Part shown: piece by piece, positions 1-10,291 of the stretch
Layout of the letters: each line of letters opens with the position of its first letter
How positions within the stretch are numbered: the stretch's first letter is position 1
NCBI GenBank assembly: GCA_900073065.1
Contig: FJOG01000025.1
Location: forward strand, 620,001 to 684,000
Direction of reading: 5' to 3'
DNA length: 64,000 bases
Source: Phialocephala subalpina
Lineage: Eukaryota > Ascomycota > Leotiomycetes > Helotiales > Mollisiaceae
Translations under genes and position numbers: made by a program
Notes under the pieces: model-generated
Database searches by the model: none
Told to the model about the DNA's origin: nothing
The model's input: only the letters and a program-made list of their open reading frames with translations

Positions 1-380
1 TTCGTATTGCGTCGAGAAGAATCCGTTCCATGGGCAACATAACCAACGATGACGAGGACTACTGAGCCATGGACGACTTCTCTGATCTTGCCCGGACCAA
101 CCTTTGTCTCCGGATACTGAGGAGGGTAATTGCTTTTTCTACCCGAAAAAGATTCAGCCTGCACACTACCCGCGTCCATGACATCGGCCGCAGGTACGAA
201 TGAAGCAAGTGCCTCCCGCGGATGCCTTCCAATTGGAAGTGCTTTCGAAACTGGCTCTATATTATCTGTACCTATCATCTTGCTTTTCGAATTGAAGGTC
301 GGAACCTGGAGCGAGACTTTCCAATCTCTCATACGCGGTGAAGATAAGCAAAATACAGGCACTGATACCAGCATCGATGC
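1..380. other. Window edge, no gene assigned
   Basis: I see no convincing coding signal before the monooxygenase homology begins near 390. The open frame over 130-516 has no recognisable domain and probably only overlaps the damaged 5' end of that gene. Confidence 0.4.
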
Positions 381-389
381 CACGAAGCC

Positions 390-1670
390 ATCCCTATCAT
401 CGGCGCAGGTGTCGTTGGCCTCACTCTTGCGCAAGGTTGCCGTGAAGCAGGCATACCATTCAAGATATTTGAATAGCATGAGGCATCGTCGGAGAGAAGT
501 CAGGGCTGGGGCTTGACGCTGCATTGGAGTCTCAACTCTCTTGAACGGACAATCGGGCCACAGCTTATAGCCCTTCTTCCACACGTAAGTTCAATCACAG
601 ATCGTCCTTCGATCACCGCTAACGTGCCTAGACCAATGTCGATTCGAGCGTCAAAGAGGGCGAAGGCGGTTTCCTATTCCTTAATGCTGCGACCTGCGAA
701 CCCCGATACCATGTATACCCAACGACACGGTTCCTACGAGCCGGACGGCAGAAGCTACGAACAGTCCTCACTGTGGGTCTAGACATACAATACGGGAAGA
801 AACTGGAGTCATTCTCAACCGAAGGCATTGGAGTCACGGCGAATTTTGCAGATGGAACCTCAATTACAGGTGGTCTTCTGATCGGTGCGGATGGGAACAA
901 TAGTGTTGTTCGCACGGGATTGAAGATGGAGAATACAAAGTTGACCTCTATCCCTGTGAATCTGATTGGAGCTGTTAGGCACTTCACACCGGAACAAGCT
1001 GTTCCTGTAAGGCGTCTCAATCCTCTGCTTTTCTTTGCTATGAATCCAGAGACGAAAGTTTTCTTCTTTTACTGCATTCAGGTGGGGCAAAATGTCTGTC
1101 GTGTTCAAGGTCATTCTGACACATGCCTAGGAAGTCTTGACAGATCCAGATGGCCGAAATTCCTACGATGGTTTGGTCCGAGTAAGTTGGATGGTCAACG
1201 ATCTTACGAAGAATGCTATTCCCAAGACATCCTCTAAGCGAGTTGCTGAAATGAAGAGAAGAGCAAAAGGCTTCGCAGAGCCACTGTTAAGCATGATCAT
1301 GGATATCCCAGATGACAGTAGCATAGCAACGGGCTTGCGTCTCGCAGATATCCTCTGTGAACCTTGGGACAACGAGAACGGTCTTGTGACTATCGCTGGA
1401 GACTCCGCACATGCGATGACGATGTACAGAGGCGAAGGAGCAAATCATGGAATCCTTGATGCGGCTCTTCTCATCGATCAGCTCAAGAAAGTCTATTCGG
1501 GCGAGATCAGCCAGGTCGAAGGATTGAAAGCTTATGAGGTGGAGATACAGGAGCGAACGCATGCTGCCGTGTTGAGGAGTCGTCAGGCTGCGTTTGACGG
1601 GCATGATTGGGATTCTATCAATGATACCTCGCCCCTGATTGGGGTGAGGTTTCCTCCAAAGACAGCCTGA
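390..1670 (+). pseudogene. FAD-dependent monooxygenase (salicylate hydroxylase-like), 5' end broken
   Basis: The translation shows the family hallmarks in order: the dinucleotide-binding GxGxxG element (IIGAGVVGLTLAQG, about 396-435), the DG fingerprint (GGLLIGADGNNSVVR, about 868-912) and the GD motif (IAGDSAHAMTMYRGEGAN, about 1390-1450). These are typical of PHBH-fold flavin hydroxylases, which oxidise aromatic or polyketide substrates with NAD(P)H. Introns at 585-631 and 1082-1130 restore frame. Two defects are visible: an in-frame TAG at 474-476 directly after KIFE, where an R or Q is usual, and no in-frame ATG before the Rossmann motif (TGA at 363). An ATG at 377 would fit only with a one-base shift. 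Everything after 477 is open, so decay is recent or the 5' end is misread. The substrate cannot be inferred. Confidence 0.8.
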
Positions 1671-2260
1671 TTTGAGGCAGGCCGTTTTGATGGCCGAGGA
1701 GCAGACTTCAACGATTACGACTGGATATCTTTTTGGAATCCTTCTAGCTGTTGTTCTCCGTTCTTAACGTCATTGAAATATTACTCTCTAGCTCACCATC
1801 CATTTCGTTTCGTTTCAACTGTCGGGTGATTGCATGCCTTGCATGCTTGAACAGCACATCACTGCTGTACACAACGCTGAAATGTCTCGCGTGTAGCCTT
1901 CTTGCATTTCACGTTGTACAGTGAAACCGGCTCACTTTTCCGCATATTTCGTTTCCTTCGAGAGAAGGCCCTCGCCTGATTATGCGGGGCTCCGCGATTT
2001 TCACCAATCCGAAATCGAGTCACTCATCTTCGCGAATAGGTACGCTTCTACTCTTGACTCAAAAGAACGTCTATTCGTTGTTCTCTAGGTGAGCTTTCTT
2101 AGACGCGCCCACATACCTACGCCTCACCTATAGGCACCTCTACGCACACAACTTCGAAGACAAGGCTGTCACTACCTCGAATAACCACAAACGCCTCCGC
2201 CAGCTACATTGCGTCAGTCAAACAAACCAAGCTTACGCCTTTAGCCCATTTACTATCACT
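1671..2260. other. Intergenic, no gene seen
   Basis: Pyrimidine-rich tracts just before 2261 are consistent with a promoter and leader of the small gene that follows. Nothing else is recognised. Confidence 0.4.
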
Positions 2261-2601
2261 ATGGAGAGCTCGGCACAATCACAACCATTCGGACCATCCG
2301 ACCAATTCCCCTTCGAAGTCTACAACAGCCAATGGACAAACTTCGCAGTACTAGCTACTGTCATATCAACGGCATGCTTCATTGGTATCGTGGTCTCTGT
2401 ATTGTGGCTGTTTGCGCGTAGGAAGAGATCGAGTTGGAGTGAAGGTGGCAGTGAAGCGAGTTTGGTGGAGATCGAGAGGAGTTGTGAGTGGACCAGACTC
2501 AGCAAGCGTGTCTATGGCTAACAGAGTCAGGGCCTGGTCAACGCTACCGAGATCGAGTTGAGGGACCGAGAAGGATGCCGATGAAGGGCTATGTGTGTTG
2601 A
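2261..2601 (+). CDS. Small single-pass membrane protein, unknown function
   Basis: The ATG at 2261 opens a frame with a short polar N-terminus, one hydrophobic segment at about residues 28-50 (FAVLATVISTACFIGIVVSVLWLF) and a basic stop-transfer patch (ARRKR). A likely intron at 2484-2530 (GTGAGT...TCAG) gives a protein of about 98 residues ending with TGA at 2599. Without splicing the frame stops at 2521 with 86 residues. The model rests on splice motifs only. No family is recognised. The topology (outside N-terminus, cytoplasmic basic tail) is an inference. Confidence 0.45.
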
Positions 2602-3813
2602 TTGATGGGGAAGAGGTTGAGGAGGGACGTGAGAATAAGACAGAACAGGCTGCATGTGACAGGGTATCGTATTTTGGGGGAGATGGCGAGAGGGGATACA
2701 GGAGCGAGGAAATGGGCTTTGGACTGAACGTCAGGGAGGAGGACGGACATTTTGACTGGGAGTCAGGAGTCTTTGGGACGGACATCATGGAGTTCCAAGG
2801 CTACGAAGACTAGTTTTGTAAATACAGACATTTGGGGATCCAAAACTTGGGGTCGAGGACAATCATTCTAAGACCACAGTTTCAGCGCTCGAGGAATGAG
2901 GGCAGACAGACATGTGTTCTAGTTACAGACATCAAAAATCTCAAGGCTTTGCGCAGATCATTGAGAAACAATCAGATCCTACAATAATGCCTCCAAAAAT
3001 TTTCAAAATGGCCCCCTGATTCAAGCTCACTACTCACGTGAATCACGCCCCTTTCGAATGTGTATGAGATTTTTTGGCGCAAACAAGGGTCCCGTCTCTC
3101 GACTTGCCCCTTTTAATCTTGTTTGCAGATCTCATCCCGAGAAACCGTGTTGCTAAAGGCCAGTCGTTAAGCATCCTTAACCACCATTATGCCACGCTTT
3201 CCCACACCTTTCCCACTGCTGACAATGTTTCACTCAACGCGTGACAGGGGTCTGAGCGGGACGCGTCGCTTGCCGAGACCCCTCAACACGAAGGGAGCTT
3301 GCTTTTTCGAGACTTGTGGTTTTTTGTGCAGCGCACCAAAGCATTAGTTGAATTGAAGGACATGCAACTATTCCCATGATTGGTGCCCGCTTGCTTCCTT
3401 CTCAATTGAGAAAGTTGTTCTGATGCAGTAGAACGATCATTGAGTTTATTGGTTGGATTTAAGTCGAAAAATGGCGGTGAAACGGTCGTGGGCAATTCAC
3501 AACGAAGCGAGCTTTGATGCAGAACAGGGTTTGGAACAAACGCGACCCTCCACCCACAATCAGTGTTCCTATGGGATTACAACCCTTTTCCTATTTTATC
3601 ATGGTGTTTTCTCGTGTCATAGACTAGCATCCTTCAGATCATTGAGCCTTTTCTCTTCATATTTCAACTCAATTGATAGTTATTGAATTCCAACTGCCCG
3701 AATTACGAAAGGGCACCTACCTCTTGCAATTTCACCTCTGCCTCAAACGCGAGTAACCGCCTGCTTGCTACAATCTATCCAGTTGCAACTATCTTCGAAA
3801 GCCATTACGCAAA
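2602..3813. other. Intergenic, no gene seen
   Basis: No domain or spliced gene is recognised in this 1.2 kb stretch. Pyrimidine-rich sequence just before 3814 fits the promoter and leader of the zinc-finger gene. Confidence 0.4.
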
Positions 3814-6270
3814 ATGGCGCTCTCACCAACTGCCGCTCGAGCTCTCGAGCAGGTGAAGATGGTAAGCAAACTTGTAGTCGTCCAACCAGCCCACTCCTGA
3901 CTGAAGCATAGGGTCTATTTATGCTCCGCGGAGCAGATTACTTCACCGAAGACGAATGGATCAAGATTGACGGCTTGATTCATAAAGGCAAATATGTATT
4001 CACGAATGGTCCACAAAGGAGCAATGTTGTCGACGAAGCATTGATCACCTTCGACGACACGAACACGGCCGAGAAGCAAGACGTCCATGTCCAGATCCAG
4101 CCCATGACCTCCTTCTCCACGATCGAAGAGGAGACCGCGACGCCCTCACCTACTTTGTCCGACCCTGCAGATTCGACAGAGGCGGAGACTCCCAATACCA
4201 CATCTGCAGAGGTTTCTTCCGATGATGAACCTTCGGTCCCAGCATCAGCAGATTCCAAGTCTGACAGCAACTCCCAGTCTGCCAATACATCTGCCGATAC
4301 TCCGAAACGCGAGCCAGTAGAGAAACCCGCGAATGGTGGCCTAGCGTTCTATACACAAGCACAGTTGGACGAGGTGAAGGCCTTCAATTCGGGCCTCACG
4401 AAGGCTGGGCAGAAACAAGACAAGAAGGGATCTCGAGTAAAGCGCAGTCTTCGTGCTGAGGATGCATACCCTTCACCTGCCTTCTCGCAGAAAGAGGTTT
4501 CAGAACCAACTGCCAACCCATCCCCGGCCCCTACAGAGCAAGACACACGCTCGCAGATCCAATCATGGGCTGATGAGGTTCAAGACACCGCAGACGCAAC
4601 ACCAGCACCAGAAATCGCTGCACCAGCTCCTACCAAAGGATGGACTGCCACACCACCTGCAGAGGTGAACCCACTCGTCGAAGCCTTTAAGAAGGAAAAA
4701 GGTCGCAACCCGAAGAACATGAACGAGGTCATCCAACCAAAAAATCTCGAATTCCGCCCATTGACAGCCCGACCCTTCTCTCGCGTCTCGCATAGACCAT
4801 CCGGAAAATCAGCAACTCCAGTCACAACTCCGATCCCCAATGCACCTCTAGGCCCAACCGGTCCCAAATTGAACGTCAAGCCGGGGACCGTCCTCGTCGC
4901 CCAGAGAGACAGTGCCAAGACATCAATTGTTCGCATCGCCATCACGGCCGGTGATCAGATCAAAGTCCTCAAGCACGTCTCTGGTGTCTTTCACACCGGT
5001 ATGAATCTGAGGACTAAAGAGAAGGGCCAATTCAACGAGGAGATCTTTAAGAGAGTCCCTAATGTCACGACAGCTGATGATTTGATCCAACGTCAGAGAG
5101 ACATGGCCGCTCGAAGTGCAAGCGGAACCGTGGGTATGGTTCCGGTTGCAACTGCGCAGGGGAGAACCATGAGTGTCAGTACTATTTCCAATGGTTTGGA
5201 TCGTCTTGAGGGAACCAATGCTGCCGAGTGGGATGAAGTTGGGTCACTCACCAATGTCAAGACCACCATGTCAATGGTCCTCGAGTCCAAGACCAGTGCT
5301 CCTGCTACACAAGCTGAGGTCGCCAAATCCATTGGAGGACTGGGAGCAAGTAGATTTGCAGCTCTGGCCGATGAAGACGGAAGCGTGAATTCTGGAAGTG
5401 ATACTCCAGATTTTCAAGGCATGAGCAAAGAGGAAGTCGGCCAACTGATTGACGAGAAAGTAGGCATCCTCCCCATCAAAATCTCCTACATAGCAACGAA
5501 CACTAACCCCCTATCCCCAGATCGCCCAAATCCTCGCCGCCCAAGCCCAACGTCAAACCTCTACCTCAACCCCAACCCCAACCCGTCTGGGCCGCCGCAG
5601 CAAAGCGCCTATCAACGAGCCGCTCAAGAAAATCACTCCCAAGACAGAAACCTGCTGGTTCTGGAAGACAGGCAAAGGATGCCGTTTCACAGCCGACGAA
5701 TGTCGTGATCTACACGCCCACCTACCTTCTTCCGACCCGACAAATCTGCGCATGGGCAAGCCGTCTTGGGGCGCACTCGCTGATTTCGCTCCTCCTTCCT
5801 CTTCCACCACTGTCCCCGTCTCAGCATCCGTTCAAAGTGACGAGACGGCTCCGGGTCCCAGTGGACAAGCGAATATTGGACCTGTGAAGAGCTTGACGTG
5901 CTGGTATTGGCAAAACGATGAAAAGGGATGTCAGAACTCGGCTGAAGATTGCAAATACTTACACAAAAAGTGCGAGGGCGGAGTAGCCAATCGACCTAAT
6001 TCTTGGAAGAAGATGTCTTGGAATCGTTTTGCTACCTCCACAACCACTGGCGAAAAGGCAACTGGATGTGCATGGACCATCAATGGTGATGCCGAGACTG
6101 ATGCTGGTGTTGATGGGGAGCTGGTGCTTGAGGAAGTCAAGGAGAGTGAGAGTGCGGATGCGTGGGGTGTGAGTTCGAGTTTGGCTGGTTGGGGTGGTGA
6201 CGATAGGTATAAGCCACCGCATATCAAGGCGTTGGAGGAGATAGCACTTGTTGAGGCTGTTGGTTGGTAG
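3814..6270 (+). CDS. Tandem CCCH zinc-finger protein
   Basis: Three exons (3814-3861, 3912-5459, 5521-6270) encode about 781 residues. The start MALSPTAARALEQVKM joins in frame to GLFMLRGADYFTEDEW. The middle is long, Ser/Pro/Thr-rich and probably disordered. The C-terminal exon carries two CCCH zinc fingers: CX8CX6CX3H at 5653-5718 (CWFWKTGKGC...CRDLH) and CX9CX6CX3H from 5899 (CWYWQNDEKGC...CKYLH). CCCH fingers of this kind usually bind RNA, or less often DNA or protein. The acidic tail ends in a short ordered-looking stretch. A role in RNA metabolism or silencing is plausible but unproven. No defects are seen, and splicing is needed to unite the zinc fingers with the rest. Confidence 0.85.
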
Positions 6271-7419
6271 AGAGTGACTGAAGTCAAGTCAAGTCAAGTC
6301 AGGCGAGCATGGCGTACGCGATTGTTAGTTGCTTTGTTCTTACGCTGCTTTGTTAAAGTTCATCTGATTGAGCGTTACGGTACTTGAGCGAGCGGATTGT
6401 TGAATTTTGAGCGTATCGTTTCTTTCTTGTTTAAGCAGAGCGGATTGAGAGCATTACTTCTTGAAACTTATACTACAGGTCGATGGATCTGGGATCGAAA
6501 TTGCTATTGCGAAACAACGCTTATTCAGAAGAACATCAGTTGAGAGAATGGCGAAGAGGGGAAACTCAGCGGTGAAGGTTGAGAAAAATAGTGGAGAAGA
6601 TGAAGGGAGCAGAGAGGGATGCAGCGGAGTCTGTGGAGAAGAAATTGATACATAAGGAAACTATATGAGAGATGAAGTGGAGCAGCATATCTGTCAGGCG
6701 GAGGCGAGAAGAATAGATTGGAATCTACACAATTATTGCAATTTTTATGGTAACGGGAAGGCTATCAAATTATTAAATATTAACAAACACAGAGACGGCT
6801 TATAAAATGAAAATTTAAAAACATCCAAGGTCCAATTAATGTCTGCTCTGGTGAAGATTTTGGAGGGTTTCGATTGTCGGTTCTTCCTGGAAATCTGATG
6901 GGGAGGAGACTGACGATTCTCCCGTGAGGCTTTGGCGGAGTGGCAAGCCTGGTATTTTTGTGGCATATTGCACCTGATGCTCCAAGTCTTTGTCGGGAGA
7001 GAATTCGGTGGATGGGAGAATGTTAGTTCTCCCGGCAGAATCTAAGACTGTCAATTCTTCCGGGAGGGTTTAACAGACTGACAACCCGGGATCCAGAGCG
7101 GAAGTGTCGATTCCCCAGGAATTCTTTAACGGGACGAACATCCAGGATCCAGTCGTCCTTATGTAACCACAAGTCTCCTCAAAACAGATGTCTGGAAACT
7201 CGACCGAGAAATTTGAAGAGGGAATTTGCAACAATTGTGAGCTGAATATAAAGGACTTTCAATGAGCTGCAAGGATAATGCGACAGTCAAAATCTCGAGG
7301 GAGGAGTTCTGCGCTCTCGGAAGAGGAGATCATTTCCATTCTGTATAACTCCAGTGCTGATATGCCAAAACGCCATCTCCGTGTCCCATCTTGCCTCCTA
7401 ACTCCGCCCGGATATACAA
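6271..7419. other. Intergenic with short repeated CTCCCG/CGGGAG words
   Basis: A pentanucleotide run (AAGTC repeated about four times) lies at about 6281-6300. Between about 6890 and 7070 the words TTCTCCCG and CGGGAG recur in both orientations in otherwise non-coding sequence. No gene is recognised. Confidence 0.4.
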
Positions 7420-8953
7420 CTACAAATACTTGCTCCTCAGCGCCTGACTAATTGAACTCATTCTGCTCGCCATCCCTCCTGCTTGCATATTACTCGCGAG
7501 TGCCTCTTCCAACGCACTTTGTGTCACCGAAGCATCTGTACCACATTAGTCTCGCAAACACTAAATAATTAGAAGAGAAGAAGTGAAAAGGAGACCAACC
7601 ATCCAAATCACTAAAACTACTCCCCATACTCGGACTCCCCTCACTCCCCGGATCCCCCCTTCCCTTCCCCTTCATCCCCGGACTCCTACCCGCCAACTCT
7701 GCCGTCCTCTTCGGACTCAACGGTCCCGCTGGTCTCCTCCCCTGCATCGCCTCTTGTCTCTTTGTATGCGTATTCGTAGCTGGCGTCGAACTAGCACTCG
7801 AATCACTAGTAGCAGATTGCAACGCTGCATCCATACTCTTCCTGTGCACCGGTCTCCTTGTTCCCATATTCCTAGGATCTCCGCGTAAAGTGGCGGATGG
7901 ATCGTGATGATTTGTTTCTGGAGGGGAAGAGAAAGGCATGAATGCCGGCTCGTCGTCATCTTCGTCTGCGTCTTCGGATTGTCCTAACTTGTTTGAAAAT
8001 CGAGGCGGGCGGCGGAGAAGGCGAGATTGGAGGGGAGCGGCGTCGTCGGATGAGGAGGAGGAATCTGAGGAGGAAGAGGCGGCGGAGGGGGAGGAGAGCG
8101 GGTCGGGACGGGGGGAGCGGGTTGGTGGGTCGATGGCTATTGATGTTGGTCGGGATTTGGGTTTGGGGGAGAGGGAGCGTCGGTTTAGTTGTGCTTGTGC
8201 GGGGCGGGGACTTGTTTGAGGAGCAAAGTTGCGGGATGTGATGGTTGTGTTTGCTGACGAGGTGCGAGAGAAGGGAGGAGCTGATGGAGTTAGTGCTGGG
8301 ATTCTGTTGGGAGGTGAGTAACTTACCCATGGGTCGACCTGGGGTGTTTGGAATACTGCCAGGTACTGGAGAGTCTTTCCTTGCAGATAACGCAGATGCA
8401 ACTCGAGGACCTGATGTTGTGAGCTGATGGGCTTCGTGATGAGTGAAATGTTGGGATAGACCTCCACCTCCAGAACCAGTCCTTCTCATCGATTCTCCTC
8501 CCGCAGATTCAGCCGTGCTGCCTGGTATAGGTGATGGCGCATTTGATTTCGACACTCCAACTTTCCTCATCTGCGCCCGAACCTGTGATAGCTGACGTTC
8601 GTAGAGCCATGCTGCTTGTTGGAGGAGGAAGGCTAAGGTTACTTCGAATCTGGATGCTCTAGGCCGGGTTAGATTTGTTGGCAGATGTGGAAAACAACTA
8701 ACAGTTGATTCCCTGCGATCATTAGCTTTGATAGTTTAGAAGTCAGGGACATATACAGTCAATATCACTGTTTTTGGATGCTTTCGAGAGGATCTTCCAT
8801 AAGGCTTTGTCCTTGGCTGCGTCCCATTCCACCTAGGACTATTAGTAATGTTGGGGAATATACCATTTCACTTACAGAAGGAGGATCTACAAAGTCTCCT
8901 CTAGAAAAGGGCAGTCGTATGAAGACTGTATATGATGGGTCTGAGCCCGACAT
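7420..8953 (-). CDS. atg29: Autophagy protein Atg29
   Basis: Six exons (8953-8876, 8832-8757, 8712-8703, 8658-8327, 8280-7600, 7535-7420) give about 430 residues. The N-terminus SYTVFIRLPFSRGDFVDPPS-VEWDAAKDKALWKILSKAS-IDWNQL-ASRFEVTLAFLLQQAAWLYERQLSQVRAQMRKVG is the conserved Atg29 domain. Atg29 forms the Atg17-Atg29-Atg31 scaffold at the phagophore assembly site in yeast. The middle is low complexity (Ser/Pro and acidic runs). The C-terminus TQSALEEALASNMQAGGMASRMSSISQALRSKYL is also typical of filamentous-fungal Atg29. An in-frame ATG at 8986 would add 11 residues; the 8953 start is chosen by family alignment. Exon 3 is only 10 nt. Confidence 0.92.
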
Positions 8954-9461
8954 TGCTGATGTTGGTTGTAAGAAGGGCCCGGACAATGATGTTCTTTATC
9001 GGAGCTTAGGCGCTAAGATAAGGTTGAGTTGAATAAAGCTAGTCTGTTATGGGACATGTCAATGGTGATGACTTCGCAACACTTCATGACGATATTCCTC
9101 TCTAGCTAACAAGATTAACAACAATTTCTTGGGTCATTTTGACTGACAAAAAGTCTGCTCTTCCTATCTCTTTGCGAAAATAAGCAAACCTTCGCGGTCG
9201 CCTATGCCATTTAAGCGAGCTGGAATAGGGGGTCATACTGTACAGACAACCCATGCACATCTACACTGCCCGGCTCACTGACCCAGTAAACGTTATATTC
9301 AACTTCCTCGCTACGCAAAATAACTGTTAACAACTCAGCTTTAACAAAAAAACCCGCCAACCTCACAACCTGGATCCAGACTTGAGGAGAGACAACAGGG
9401 GACAAAAAGAAAGCCTCCTGAGCCTCAACAACAGAATAAAAGAGCAAAAAGTGTACGTCTG
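8954..9461. other. atg29 upstream region and tRNA downstream flank
   Basis: No protein gene is seen. The stretch holds the atg29 promoter side and, next to the tRNA, the T-run described separately. Confidence 0.4.
9446..9450 (-). terminator. Probable Pol III terminator (T5)
   Basis: A run of five T on the minus strand starts 11 nt after the mature 3' end of the tRNA at 9462, the usual position for Pol III termination. Confidence 0.6.
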
Positions 9462-9487
9462 GTCCCATCCGCGATTCGAACGCGGGG

Positions 9488-9539
9488 CTTTATTCATTGT
9501 TAGTTGAAGTCCACTTACTCTTGATGACGAGGTGCTTAC
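9488..9539 (-). other. GT-AG insert in the tRNA variable loop
   Basis: The 52-nt insert lies between AGG and CC of the variable loop. It starts GTAAGC, has the branch-like ACTAAC about 12 nt before the end and finishes AAAG. Removal restores a five-base variable loop AGGCC. Confidence 0.78.
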
Positions 9540-9548
9540 CCTCTCGCA

Positions 9549-9564
9549 AATGACTTAGAGTAAA
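9549..9564 (-). other. Canonical 37/38 tRNA intron
   Basis: This is a 16-nt insert immediately after the base 3' of the AGG anticodon. Its internal CTCTAAG can pair with the anticodon-loop CTTAGGG, as in bulge-helix-bulge substrates of the tRNA splicing endonuclease. Confidence 0.8.
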
Positions 9565-9575
9565 CCCTAAGCGAG

Positions 9576-9627
9576 CTATTGGCTATTAGCTGATGTTGAC
9601 TTGAGGCTTTTTGAGGCAGAAACTCAC
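9576..9627 (-). other. GT-AG insert in tRNA between D arm and anticodon stem
   Basis: The 52-nt insert falls between positions 26 and 27 of the tRNA. It starts GTGAGT, contains AGCTAAT about 12 nt before the end and finishes ATAG, matching filamentous-fungal mRNA introns elsewhere in this window. It is not at the canonical tRNA intron site. Confidence 0.8.
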
Positions 9628-9652
9628 AATCATACCACTAGACCAACGGGAC

Positions 9653-10291
9653 TGTTGGATAACCAATATGATTGGTTGATCTGTGGGGGCAATTGTGCTT
9701 ATTTAAATTTATACGTAAAACTTTGATGACGGTGAGAAGGCGCTTTAGGCTATCTCGGCAAGAGCAGAGAAGAGCGGGCCGAAGGAGTTCCGCTTCGCAA
9801 TTTCTTCGGGCATGAACTGCTCTGCATCTGCTACCTTTTCAATTACCGCCATTTTGGAAATTGGCTATTCAACACATCCACATTCGAGATTACTATAATA
9901 GTGATCTCTCTGCTAATAAAGAACAACCCCGTCACGTGGGCTAAAAATTTCTTGTTTCACCATTTTCTCGACTTATTCGTGGTGGATGACAGCGCCACAT
10001 CAACAACAATGCCAAAACCAAATCACTCGAATACCGTCAACTTCAATACTAGTAGAGTCTGTCATCGAGTGGGCTTCAAGACACGAACCTCGTGGGCAAT
10101 AGTATGCCTAGAGGCTCATTAGCCTGCAAGTATCATGGTATGGCAGGCATTCTTGCTGTGCCACACACCAAGCCTCATGACCCGAACAACGTCTACCGTT
10201 CAGCCTCTTCCTCATCCCATAAATCCAGAGCGCATGGCTCCACTCAAGACTTCTTTGCTTCATCGCGAAAATTCCTGGGTGGCCCCTCGAA
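9653..10291. other. Intergenic, no gene seen
   Basis: The open frames here lack family features. The stretch probably holds the upstream regions of the tRNA and of the arrestin-like gene. Confidence 0.4.

Larger units (their letters stand above)
9462..9652 (-). tRNA. tRNA-Pro(AGG) with one canonical and two GT-AG introns
   Basis: Four segments join into a 71-nt cloverleaf: 9652-9628 (acceptor and D arm), 9575-9565 (CTCGC plus TTAGGG), 9548-9540 (TGCGAGAGG) and 9487-9462 (T arm and acceptor). The acceptor stem pairs over 7 bp (one G-U), the anticodon stem CTCGC/GCGAG and T stem CCGCG/CGCGG pair perfectly, the T loop is TTCGAAT, the anticodon AGG lies at 34-36, and base 73 is C. The A box (TGGTCTAGTGG) and B box (GTTCGAATC) are intact. 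The 16-nt insert at 9549-9564 sits at 37/38, the standard tRNA intron site, and its CTCTAAG can pair with CTTAGGG around the anticodon. Inserts at 9576-9627 and 9488-9539 are both 52 nt, begin GTGAGT and GTAAGC, end AG and carry CTAAT or CTAAC near the 3' end. Confidence 0.85.

Noticed and set aside
7938..8241. Overlapping plus-strand frames rich in E, R and G
   Set aside because: They are antisense to the low-complexity Ser/Pro/Asp part of atg29.
9211..9468. 85-codon minus-strand frame ending beside the tRNA
   Set aside because: No domain; it overlaps the Pol III terminator and the tRNA 3' end.
9462..9652. Reading the tRNA locus as a degenerate tRNA relic broken by random insertions
   Set aside because: All helices pair after removal of the inserts, both Pol III boxes are intact and both 52-nt inserts have splice and branch motifs, so random decay is unlikely.
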